Assembly: GCA_002342025.1 (NCBI GenBank) | Contig: DDPD01000042.1 | Coordinates: forward strand, 1 to 35,821 | Direction: 5' to 3' | Origin: Moraxellaceae bacterium UBA2477 | Lineage (GTDB): Bacteria > Pseudomonadota > Gammaproteobacteria > Pseudomonadales > Moraxellaceae | DNA: 35,821 bases | Shown here: positions 25,330 through 33,400 of the stretch, one piece after another | Numbering within the stretch: the stretch's first letter is position 1 | How the letters are laid out: each line of letters starts with the position of its first letter | Notes under the pieces: generated by a model | The model's database searches: none | What the model was told of the DNA's origin: nothing | What the model saw: only the letters and a program-made list of their open reading frames with translations | Program-made: the position numbers and the translations under genes

Positions 25330-25400
25330 GGTGTGGCCTCCTTACCAAGGCGGGAGATGCTGAGTGATCTCACGCAGAGCCGCATGCTCATGACTAAAGG

Positions 25401-25427
25401 CTAGGAACGAAACATCGCTTTCGCTAG
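25401..25427. repeat. Bulged inverted repeat upstream of pilA
   Basis: CTAG at 25401-25404 and 25424-25427 enclose CGAAA (25408-25412) and TTTCG (25419-25423), so nine base pairs can form with a three-base bulge and a six-base loop. It lies about 75-100 bases before the pilA start, in the 205-base region shared with the tRNA promoter. It could be a protein binding site or a leader stem. Confidence 0.4.
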
Positions 25428-25473
25428 GTCCGTCTGAAACTAAATTTCAAGCAGGTCGGTGTGGGGGCTGCGC

Positions 25474-25502
25474 TTGTCAGGGCGAGGGTGGCTCGTTATC
25501 AT
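25474..25502 (+). promoter_or_regulatory. Promoter of tRNA-Thr with GC-rich discriminator
   Basis: The -35 TTGTCA (25474-25479) and -10 TATCAT (25497-25502) each match the sigma-70 consensus at five of six bases with a 17-base spacer. The CGCCGCCC that follows the -10 is the GC-rich discriminator typical of stringently controlled stable RNA promoters. The predicted start is about 25 bases before the mature tRNA. Confidence 0.7.
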
Positions 25503-25534
25503 CGCCGCCCACATAAACGTTCGTTTGTGGTTTT

Positions 25535-25610
25535 GCCGGCATAGCTCAGTAGGTAGAGCAGCGCATTCGTAATGCGAAGGTCGGGGGTTCGACTCCTCTT
25601 GCCGGCACCA
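25535..25610 (+). tRNA. tRNA-Thr (anticodon CGT)
   Basis: A 76-base cloverleaf with encoded CCA. The acceptor stem GCCGGCA pairs with TGCCGGC, the D stem GCTC with GAGC, and the anticodon loop TTCGTAA places CGT at 25568-25570. The first anticodon-stem pair is a G-A mismatch, as I recall also in the E. coli threonine tRNA with this anticodon. The T arm is GGGGG-TTCGACT-CCTCT, including two G-T pairs. It reads ACG codons. It sits beside pilA as in Pseudomonas, and marks the change from core genes to the accessory cluster. Confidence 0.96.
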
Positions 25611-25739
25611 TCTAAATCAACAGCTTGGTGTGAATAATGCGCCGTCTGTCGCTCAGTTATCGAGTTATTGTCCAATCGCTGTCGAGATGTACTTCTGGAT
25701 GATGTTGACCATTCGATAGCATCATTTTCCAAGCGAGAG

Positions 25740-25773
25740 GAGCAGCACATCCATTTCGTTAGACGTGCTGCTC
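25740..25773. repeat. Inverted repeat downstream of the GH31 gene
   Basis: Nine-base arms GAGCAGCAC (25740-25748) and GTGCTGCTC (25765-25773) surround a 16-base loop, between the tRNA and the end of the GH31 gene. No T tract follows on either strand. It may help end transcription together with the neighbouring hairpin; the rest of 25611-25804 holds nothing else I recognise. Confidence 0.4.
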
Positions 25774-25792
25774 AACTTCAACTGAGCGCTCC

Positions 25793-25816
25793 AAGCCGTT
25801 CTGTCTAGAACGGCTT
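25793..25816 (-). terminator. Perfect hairpin over the GH31 stop codon
   Basis: Ten-base arms AAGCCGTTCT and AGAACGGCTT pair perfectly around a four-base loop. The TAG stop of the GH31 gene (25805-25807) lies at the tip. There is no T tract on the minus strand, so this may be a transcript-stabilising or Rho-assisted end rather than a classical intrinsic terminator. Confidence 0.45.
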
Positions 25817-28120
25817 AGTGCCACATTTAAAAAAGTAGGGCAAAGAATTGACCGGGGCCGGTACGGTGACATCGGCGGGGCCTTTAAGTTCGCGGCTGGT
25901 TTCCACATGCTGCCAGCAGCCCTTTGGTAAGTAGACCTTTCGCGTGACCGCGCCTTGAGTAACAACCGGCGCAACGATGACATCCGGCCCCAGCATCCAT
26001 TGTTGGTCCTCAGAGCGTGCGCGGGCGTCGTCTGGGTAGTGGAACCAGAGGCCGCGTGTGGGCGGAATGCCGGTCTCTTGCGCTTCATTCCACAAACGCA
26101 TAATGAGAGGCGCTGCGGCCAAGTGTAAATCTGCCGCTTTGCGCCAATGCGCTAAGGTTTGGTCACCGTAGAACCATGGCATACGCACGCCATTGCTGGA
26201 TGAGTTATGCACTCGGAAAACGGGTGATAACGCGGCCCAGAATGACCAGCGGGTAAAGAGCTCTGCATCCGCAGCGCCTACATGGTAGTCAAAGTAGCCA
26301 CCAATGTCGGTATTGAAACCATAGGAGCCCGTCGCGCTTCGGCTCAACATGTCGGTGGTGAGTGAGGCGATGCCGGAGGCGCGTGACCAGTCACTGGTTT
26401 CATCGCCAGGGAAGTTGGCCGACTCATAGGCGGAGCTGCCTTTGCGGCCGGAGTAACCTGCGCGAGTCCAGAAAAATACCTTGCGGCCTGTCTTTTTTTC
26501 GACTTCATCCAGCACTTCACGCGTGGTTTTATGGAATAACGTGGGGTAGTGGTTATGCATGGTTTCGCCGGTGCTGCCATCGTGAAAATGCATATCCAAC
26601 GCAATGTGTTCGCCAAAGTCTTGCATGAAGCCATCGGCACTCAGGTCCAGCACCATTTCGCGGATGCGACCTTGCCACCACTTCACCGCTTCCGGATTAG
26701 TGAAGTCGATAGCGGCACCGACGCCACCAAATGGCGTGCCAAAGAGGTAGGGCAGGCCCAAGCGATCCGTGGTGACATACCGGTTCGTAATGGCCTCCAA
26801 AAAGGTTTCTTGGCGCTCCGTATTGGCGGGGTCAATGCCCACATAGTTGCGAATATACAAATAGGCGCGAATGCCGCGTTTATGCAATGTTTGGATGATC
26901 TCTCGGCTAGTCTCACGCGGGAGAATTTCCCAGCCTTCAAATACGTAGCCCTTAATCGGCAACTTGTCTGCGTCAATGCGCTTTAAGTCGTCGCGTATTT
27001 TCGCTTCATAGGTCTCGGCGGTATCGGCCTCGGCAGAGAGTACGCGCACGGCACGGGACAGTGTTGGGCCCAAGTCGGCGGGGTCGGGCACGCGGTGCCG
27101 CCCTTGAATGCTCGACAGGCTTTTCACAATCGAGGGCAGGCTACCGGGAATGACCAGGTAGGTCATTTCAGCCCCAAGGGTGTTGACTTGCCACGCATTC
27201 GGGTTGGCAGCGCCCAGGTTGTAGCGCGAGGGTTTGGGGCTATCCAAAAAGAAGCCGTAACCGCCGGTGGACGCAAAGGCCGTGGAGATGTAGTAGGCCG
27301 AGTCTTCACCGGAGGGAAACATGAACGAATTGCCACTGCCGGAGAGTGGGTCGGCAACAGGTGCTGCGGGCCCAGCACCCACATTTTGTGCCTGAATGAA
27401 GTTGGTCAACGACTTGCCACGTTGGTTTACCGCGTTGTGGCGGCCGCCAAAACCATGAAAGGACTCATCCGCTTTCAGGGCAAAGCTGTCGGCGATAAAT
27501 GCGACGCCGGTAGTAGGCGTGACGGAGACGCTGACGGCGAAACTGGAGGCTTCGTCTTCAACAATGCGTGCGGTAATGATGCGACCCGTCGGGTCATTGG
27601 TGGCAATGGTGAGTTCAACGCCGCGAGGTATGGCCTTCGCCGCAGTGACTTGAGTGCCGTAAAACTGAACGCCGACCAGTGCTTGAGTAATGTAGTTCCC
27701 TACCCAAGGCGTGGCGCGTAACTGGGGCGATACGGAGGCGCCCAGCAAAAAACTGAATGGGGCATGAAGGAGTTGGTCTGGAATCAGATTGCCGCCTGCG
27801 GGTTGATCCAGTACAAGCCCGGGTTGCAACGGGCCAGCGGGGGAGCTTGCCTGTTTAAGCACCAAGGCATTTTGCGCATTAAAAAATCGGACTTGCAGGG
27901 GGTTGCGATCAATTTCGACGCGACCCGACGCGGACTTGAGCGTGAGCATTTGCTCACCCATGACCAACTGCGACGCAGCGGCTTGGCGACTGGCAGCGGT
28001 CTCTTTTTCGCTATTACAGGAGCTTAAAGCGAAGGGAAGCAGTGACGCGCAAAATAGCAGCGACCAACGCGTGGATCGTATTTTTGGCCGTAAGGTTGCT
28101 AGGAGGGTAGGGCGCATCAT
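25805..28120 (-). CDS. Lipoprotein glycoside hydrolase family 31
   Basis: Predicted exported glycosidase of 771 residues. The N-terminal signal ends in the lipobox LSSC with the lipidated cysteine at C35. A beta-sandwich region with GFGGRHNAVNQRG (223-235) precedes the catalytic barrel. The GH31 nucleophile is D501 in DGFMQDFGEH and the likely acid/base is D573 in PGDETSDW; TDIGGY at 604-609 is also typical. The stretch 500-610 resembles YihQ sulfoquinovosidase, but I do not see that enzyme's sulfonate-binding block near the barrel start, so the substrate stays open (alpha-glucoside or related). It begins one base after the SGNH gene, with GGAG upstream, so the two form an operon. Confidence 0.85.
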   Translation of the reverse strand: MMRPTLLATLRPKIRSTRWSLLFCASLLPFALSSCNSEKETAASRQAAASQLVMGEQMLTLKSASGRVEIDRNPLQVRFFNAQNALVLKQASSPAGPLQPGLVLDQPAGGNLIPDQLLHAPFSFLLGASVSPQLRATPWVGNYITQALVGVQFYGTQVTAAKAIPRGVELTIATNDPTGRIITARIVEDEASSFAVSVSVTPTTGVAFIADSFALKADESFHGFGGRHNAVNQRGKSLTNFIQAQNVGAGPAAPVADPLSGSGNSFMFPSGEDSAYYISTAFASTGGYGFFLDSPKPSRYNLGAANPNAWQVNTLGAEMTYLVIPGSLPSIVKSLSSIQGRHRVPDPADLGPTLSRAVRVLSAEADTAETYEAKIRDDLKRIDADKLPIKGYVFEGWEILPRETSREIIQTLHKRGIRAYLYIRNYVGIDPANTERQETFLEAITNRYVTTDRLGLPYLFGTPFGGVGAAIDFTNPEAVKWWQGRIREMVLDLSADGFMQDFGEHIALDMHFHDGSTGETMHNHYPTLFHKTTREVLDEVEKKTGRKVFFWTRAGYSGRKGSSAYESANFPGDETSDWSRASGIASLTTDMLSRSATGSYGFNTDIGGYFDYHVGAADAELFTRWSFWAALSPVFRVHNSSSNGVRMPWFYGDQTLAHWRKAADLHLAAAPLIMRLWNEAQETGIPPTRGLWFHYPDDARARSEDQQWMLGPDVIVAPVVTQGAVTRKVYLPKGCWQHVETSRELKGPADVTVPAPVNSLPYFFKCGTKPF

Positions 28121-28121
28121 T

Positions 28122-29513
28122 TTAAGCTCCGCTAAATAAATTCAAATTGACGCAATCGGCCATGGCTGCATAGCCCAGTGGACTGGGGTGCAAGTTGTCG
28201 CCACTGTTGTATTGAGGTGCTAGATAGCCCGGCCGGTCTGGGTCACTCAGGCAGGCCTCGAAATCCACTACCCCGTCACTTAATTTTTGCTGACGAATCC
28301 ACGCGTTGGTTTCATCACGGCCCCGGCGAGCTTCTGCAGTGCCGTGCAGGATTTGCACATGCAAAGGGGTCGCGCCTAAAACGGGAAGGCCGTCCCAGAC
28401 GGTGCCTTCGGCTGGCGGGATGGTGCCCAGCACAATTTTTAGGCCAGCCGCTTGCACGCGTTCCACAACGGATTTCAAGCCCGCAATCATTTCTGCAGAG
28501 GTGGGGGCCGCGCCAAGATGGGGGTTGCCAAAGTCATTGGTGCCGATCATCAGCAACACATGGCTTACGCCGGTGGTTTGCAGAACGTCCGTATCCAGTC
28601 GTTTCACGAGTGCGGGGCCAAACTGGGGCAACCAGCCATCATTAAGCAGTTCGTTGCCGCCAATCCCGGCATTGGCCACAGCGATGGGAAGCCCGGCTTT
28701 GAGGATGCGGCGCTGTAAATGATCCGGATAGCGTTGATCGGTGGCGGTCATGCCTTGGCCTTGGTTGTCGAGAAAGCTCGTGGTGGAGTCGGAGCCATCC
28801 GTAATCGAATCCCCCACAACGACCAGTGTTTTTACGCTCGGGCGACTCAGCACCTCTAGAGCTTCAATGACCAGGAAGTTGCTGGTATAGCCTTCGGGTG
28901 ATTGCTGATAGGCGGCGCCACTGGCATCGGCGGCATGATCCCCGGGTGTGCTGAGATAAACGAACTCATTTGCCCCCAAATGGCGCGTGACTTGTGGCGT
29001 GAGGCCTGGGGCATGAAAACTAATGCTAATGCGTTCAAACGGGGTAATCGCATAATGAGTCCAATCACTGACGCGCGTTTCACCGGGATTTAGGGTGACT
29101 TTGGATTGGCCATCAAATGTGAGCAAGCACTGACTGTCTGGTATGACATCGGCGCTGCCAGGCGCGCGTTCGCGTGCCACATGCACGCGATCCAGCTCTA
29201 CCGGCAGGCTGGAGTAGCGATTGGTGATGCGAAGGCGAACAGTCTGCCCTGGCCAATGGGGAGCGAAGGACTGGCGCACCGAGAGACCAGAAATCGGGTG
29301 GGTAATGAGGGCATCACTGGGGGCATTTTTCCAGGACGTCACGATGTGCTGCTCGTTGGTATCGGAGACCGGCGTGCAGGGCTTCTCGAGCGATGACGCA
29401 GGACGATTGTTGGCCGCCTGATGTTGGTTGGGGCGGTCGCTACAGGCCGTCAGTAAAGCAAACGCCAGCGCAGGGAAGGCAAGCAAGCCGAACGTTGAAA
29501 CGTGAGATGTCAT
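28122..29513 (-). CDS. Lipoprotein SGNH/GDSL hydrolase
   Basis: Predicted exported esterase, lipase or deacylase of 463 residues. The signal peptide ends in LTAC with lipidated C24. Residues about 45-220 form an N-terminal accessory region, probably beta-rich. The catalytic SGNH domain follows: block I GDSITDG with S236, block II NAGIGGNE with the oxyanion glycine, block III GTND with N326, and block V DNLHPS with D439 and H442. All four defining residues are present. It is the first gene of a two-gene operon with the GH31 glycosidase and is divergent from the TetR gene. The substrate (acyl ester on a lipid or sugar) is not shown by the sequence. Confidence 0.87.
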   Translation of the reverse strand: MTSHVSTFGLLAFPALAFALLTACSDRPNQHQAANNRPASSLEKPCTPVSDTNEQHIVTSWKNAPSDALITHPISGLSVRQSFAPHWPGQTVRLRITNRYSSLPVELDRVHVARERAPGSADVIPDSQCLLTFDGQSKVTLNPGETRVSDWTHYAITPFERISISFHAPGLTPQVTRHLGANEFVYLSTPGDHAADASGAAYQQSPEGYTSNFLVIEALEVLSRPSVKTLVVVGDSITDGSDSTTSFLDNQGQGMTATDQRYPDHLQRRILKAGLPIAVANAGIGGNELLNDGWLPQFGPALVKRLDTDVLQTTGVSHVLLMIGTNDFGNPHLGAAPTSAEMIAGLKSVVERVQAAGLKIVLGTIPPAEGTVWDGLPVLGATPLHVQILHGTAEARRGRDETNAWIRQQKLSDGVVDFEACLSDPDRPGYLAPQYNSGDNLHPSPLGYAAMADCVNLNLFSGA

Positions 29514-29564
29514 GGTGGCTTGAATACCTTCTTGTTCTTATAGAATTGGCCGCTGAATTTTATT

Positions 29565-29582
29565 TGATACGCTGATGTGTCA
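29565..29582. promoter_or_regulatory. Candidate TetR operator, copy 1
   Basis: TGATAC-GCTGAT-GTGTCA: an 18-base imperfect inverted repeat (five of six arm positions symmetric). It starts within a TTGATA that could act as -35 for the rightward tetR gene, and its right end touches the -10 of the leftward SGNH promoter. Confidence 0.65.
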
Positions 29583-29610
29583 GAATAAATGTGATACTTT
29601 CCAGTGTCAA
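29582..29610 (-). promoter_or_regulatory. Promoter of the SGNH-GH31 operon
   Basis: On the minus strand a perfect -35 TTGACA (29610-29605) is followed after exactly 17 bases by TATTCT (29587-29582), a four-of-six match to the -10. The start of transcription would fall about 60 bases before the SGNH ATG. Both operator copies overlap this promoter, so a bound TetR protein would block it. Confidence 0.7.
29592..29609. promoter_or_regulatory. Candidate TetR operator, copy 2
   Basis: TGATAC-TTTCCA-GTGTCA: both arms and the six-base spacing are identical to copy 1 while the spacer differs, which points to a selected binding site. The copies are 27 bases apart start to start. This one covers the -35 and most of the spacer of the SGNH promoter. 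Confidence 0.65.
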
Positions 29611-29629
29611 CTTTCTTTATGTAGCCGTT

Positions 29630-30325
29630 ATGACTTCGCCCACGACTGACTCGGCATCTGAAACAACCGCAGCTACTGGCAAGCTGGGGCGTCCGTATGC
29701 GGGCATGGCGGCAACACAGCGCCAGCTTGAGCGTCGGAAAAAATTGATTGACGCCGGTGTGGCACTGATTGGCCGCGATGGCTTTGCGGCGGTCACCATT
29801 GATGCCGTTTGCGCAGAGGCTGGGCTAACCAAACGCTATTTTTATGAGGCCTTTTCGAGTCGTGAAGGTTTGCTCACGGCGGCTTATGAGTCAGTCACCC
29901 AAGAGTTTCTGCAAAGCATATTGATCGCGACCCTGCCGCATCTGCAGGATGCGCGTCAGTTGGTTCGCTCGGGGCTTACAGCGACCTTTGGTTTTGTGAA
30001 AAGACACCCCGAAAAAGGTCGCCTGTTGATGATTGAGGCGATGTTGGTACGCGGGCAGTTAAGTCACGTCTTTGGTCAGCGCTATGACGATTTCGTGAAG
30101 TTATTAATCGATTTTACGCGTCCATTGTTGGTGCAGGATGCACCATCCGATGGTGTGTTCAATGTCATGGCAAAGGGCATGGTGGGCGCCATTATTCATC
30201 TCTGTCATGGTTGGATTGCGACTGACTTTATGCAGCCCGAGCAGGAGCTGATTGAAGGGATGGAGCGGATCATGGCGGGTATAGGCAAGGAGTTAGGGGT
30301 CAAGGGTTGGGTCGTTCCCTCGTAA
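29630..30325 (+). CDS. TetR/AcrR family transcriptional regulator
   Basis: Predicted DNA-binding repressor of 231 residues. A disordered, threonine- and alanine-rich tail of about 20 residues precedes the TetR domain. The helix-turn-helix is at about 55-74 (VTIDAVCAEAGLTKRYFYEAF), the typical TetR recognition pattern. The C-terminal ligand domain is not diagnostic. I chose the ATG at 29630, not the in-frame GTG at 29591, because the GTG lies inside the operator region. No good ribosome binding site is seen. Its place between the SGNH-GH31 operon and the ceramidase-like gene suggests it controls both; the ligand may be a product of lipid or sugar breakdown. Confidence 0.88.
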   Translation: MTSPTTDSASETTAATGKLGRPYAGMAATQRQLERRKKLIDAGVALIGRDGFAAVTIDAVCAEAGLTKRYFYEAFSSREGLLTAAYESVTQEFLQSILIATLPHLQDARQLVRSGLTATFGFVKRHPEKGRLLMIEAMLVRGQLSHVFGQRYDDFVKLLIDFTRPLLVQDAPSDGVFNVMAKGMVGAIIHLCHGWIATDFMQPEQELIEGMERIMAGIGKELGVKGWVVPS

Positions 30326-30398
30326 GCAGCAGCTAGGCAGCATGCAGATTTCTCAGTACATTTTTTAAGCTGGCGGCCTGAGGGCTTTCGCTTTAAAC

Positions 30399-30416
30399 TG
30401 ACATTACATCTGGTCA
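30399..30416. promoter_or_regulatory. Degenerate third operator before the ceramidase-like gene
   Basis: TGACAT-TACATC-TGGTCA has the same 6-6-6 layout as the two copies in the SGNH/tetR region and keeps its own near-symmetry (TGACAT against TGACCA). It matches the other arms at eight of twelve positions. It lies about 35 bases before the ATG at 30451, where a promoter would be expected. Confidence 0.4.
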
Positions 30417-30450
30417 AAAACCGCTAATAAAAATAATAAAGAGAAATGTC

Positions 30451-33400
30451 ATGCGCCATGTTCTGAGCTCATGCCTGTGGCTGACTACTGCCCTTTTAGT
30501 CGCCTGTGGCGAAGATTCGTCCGTCAAAATCCCTAGCTCACGTACGTTGCCCACGATAACGTTGCAGGTTAGCCCGGCGGCTGTGCCAGAGGGTGATGCC
30601 CCTCGTGTTCTGGCGCTAACACTTCGGCGCCAAGGCGAAGACCTATCCGCGGCGAGCTCAGTGAGAGTTCAAGCATTGCCAGACACCGCGACCACTCAAG
30701 ATTTTGAGGTATTGGACACGGTCGTGACCTTTGCGCCGATGCAAACCGAAGCTACGGCCAATCTCACGATTCTCGGTGATACCACTGTAGAGCCCGATGA
30801 AGCCTTGACGTTGCGCTTGTCCGAGCCGCAACAAGCCACCCTGTCGATGTCGACTCAAGTCCTAACCTTACTCAATGACGACCAAGCGCAAGCGCGCGTG
30901 AGTGTGCTGGGCCAGTCGGTGGCAGAAGGTCAGCGTGGCGTAACGCAGGCCGTGGCGACGTTTCGATTAGCAGAGGTATTGGACCAAGCCACTGTGGTCA
31001 AGTTCACCAGTCTTGATGACTCGGCCATCAGCACCGGCGGACTTGCCGATTATGTCGGGCGTGTCAGTGACTCAGTGACCATCCCTGCGGGCCAGCTCTC
31101 GGTAGCGGTGACGTTTGATATTCGTGGCGATGGGCGCTTTGAGCCCGATGAATCCTTCACTGTCAAAATTCTAGAGGTCGTCGGCGGAGTCGCAGAAGCG
31201 GGTCAAGATCGCGCGGAAATCACGATTAATAATGACGACCTGAAGTCGCCCTTCAAGGTCGGCGCCTCACGCGTGGATAGCACGCCAACCGAATCGCTGT
31301 GTACCGGCGGATATGGCATTTTCTGCGGTTGGTATGCCACGGCGTCTCGACCCAATGCGATTGGAGGCCAGGACACGTTGTTTACCCGTGCGATGGTGGT
31401 GAGCCGCGAGGCGATTGCCACTGAGCCAGAGCAGTCGGTCGTCATCATCACGACCAGCGCCATTGGTGTTTTCGCGGCCTATAAAGATGAAGTGACCACC
31501 GATGGTCGTGTGCTTAAGCGCCCTGGTCTCTATGACACGCGAGTGCGTTTGGCTGAGTCTTTGGGCATCCCCGTGGACCGGATTTTTATTCAGTCGGACC
31601 ATTCGCATCGTGCGCCTGACACCATTGGCATCTGGGGTGGCGTGCCTGCCAGTTTCTACAGCCGACTCCAGCAAGACATGCTGACGGCGGCCAAGCAAGC
31701 GTGGCAGCAGCGCCAGCCCGCTGAGCTGTATGTTGGGGCGATTGATGGCGACAAAATTGCCTGTCCTGCCCAGTATTTTATTGATGCGAACGCGAACCTC
31801 GGAAAGTCCAAGTTGCCGCGCTGCACGGTGAAGTCGCTGTACAACTTCGACCCTAATAAGTGGGTTGATGACGAGTTTCGTGTGCTGGAGGCGCGTCATC
31901 CCGACACTGGGGCGCGTATTGCCACGTTTATTAATTATTCGCCCCATGCCACGGTACTCGACGACACCGGCGATGCCGTTTTTTCCGGTGACTGGACCGG
32001 TTGGGCCGCCGCCATGTTGGATAAAGATGGTGCCGTGGGCTTGGCTACCGTGGGTACGTTGGGCCGCACCGACTTCAAGTCTGAAAATGATGAAGGCGAT
32101 GGCACTGTACGTAATTTAGCGCGGGAAAAATCGGCCCGTGCGCGTCTGCGCTATTTCCTCGATTCGCTTTATAACAGCGAGTCCGCGACGACCGTGGTGG
32201 CAGGGGTGAAGCCCTTTGTGCGCGTAAAGGGAGACCGCATCGCGAGCGCAGAATGGTTTATTCGTGAAACCGTGACGAACCCTATTTTCTTTGGCAACTA
32301 TGCGCCCTTTGTTGGCATTCCTGGACGCGGCTACCCCTCCGATACCCAGGCCAGCATTGATCGCGCTATTTTGCCGCCGTTCCTCAACGGTAATATTCTG
32401 GGCACGTTTGCGGGCGCATTCCGTATAGGCGACTTGTTCTTCGGTACGGCCCCAGGCGAAGAATTCCCAAATGCTCAGCAACAATTGCGTGACGCCGGAG
32501 GTGTAGGCGGGGCGCAAATGCATTTCTTCTTAGGTGCCACGAATGACTTCTTGGGTTATATGGGGCCGGCCAGTAGTTATGATCAGGTCGTCGCCCAAGG
32601 TGCGACTTACTTTTTCTGCCCGCCGGGCGAGTTTGAAAGCAACGGGCGCGATGTACTCAGCCCCATTACCTCGCCTTTAGGCTATGAGGCGGGGCGCTTA
32701 ATGGATGAAGGCTCTTGCCCGGATCATTTTGTACTCATGTCATCGCCACACATTGGCGATCATGTGGCCTGCTCGATACAGAAAGCCGGTGCGCGCATCG
32801 GTTTCACCGCCGGTGAGCTGCCGCCGCAATGCCAACTGTTAACGGCAACGGACGATGTCTTATCCCCCTCTCAATCGGTGGGCGCTCAACTGCCTGTGGG
32901 CGCTGACCGTTCGGCACCTATCAGCCTGATGGGCATTCTGCAAAATGCGCTAGTGGATCTTCTGAATACGATCCAAGCAGCAATCTCCGGACAATGGAAT
33001 GGGGTGGTGAGCGGTGTCCAAACATTACTGAGTCATGCCATACAAGCCGCGAGTGAGTTATTGAATGCCGGCTTGGCTGCGTTTGCCAGTGAGGACCCTG
33101 CGACGGGCCTGAGCAATTTGTTGACGGGCGTGGCACCCGGTGATGTGGCTAGGGCCGGTGTTGCCGTCGTGGATATGACGCCCGATGTTGGCTACTGCGC
33201 TGGCCAGTATTGCGATGTCACCGATAAGCCAGATGGCTTAAGTGGTGGCGACGTTGACCCATTCCTGACGCATAAGGCTAAAGAGTCCAGTTATGGTGTG
33301 CAGTCGCGCTTAACGGCTCGTGCGATTGTGCTGGAAGGGGTTAATAAGAAGCGCATTGCGCTTATCAAGACCGACAATTATTTAGCGCAAGATGCATTGC

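Noticed and set aside
25499..25750. Minus-strand open frame of 83 codons crossing the tRNA
   Set aside because: Its SRTPDLRITNALLY segment is the antisense of the tRNA; this is a well-known false protein prediction over tRNA genes.
28178..28645. Plus-strand open frames within the SGNH gene
   Set aside because: They are shadows of the complete SGNH coding frame, lack any recognisable domain and have no independent start signal.
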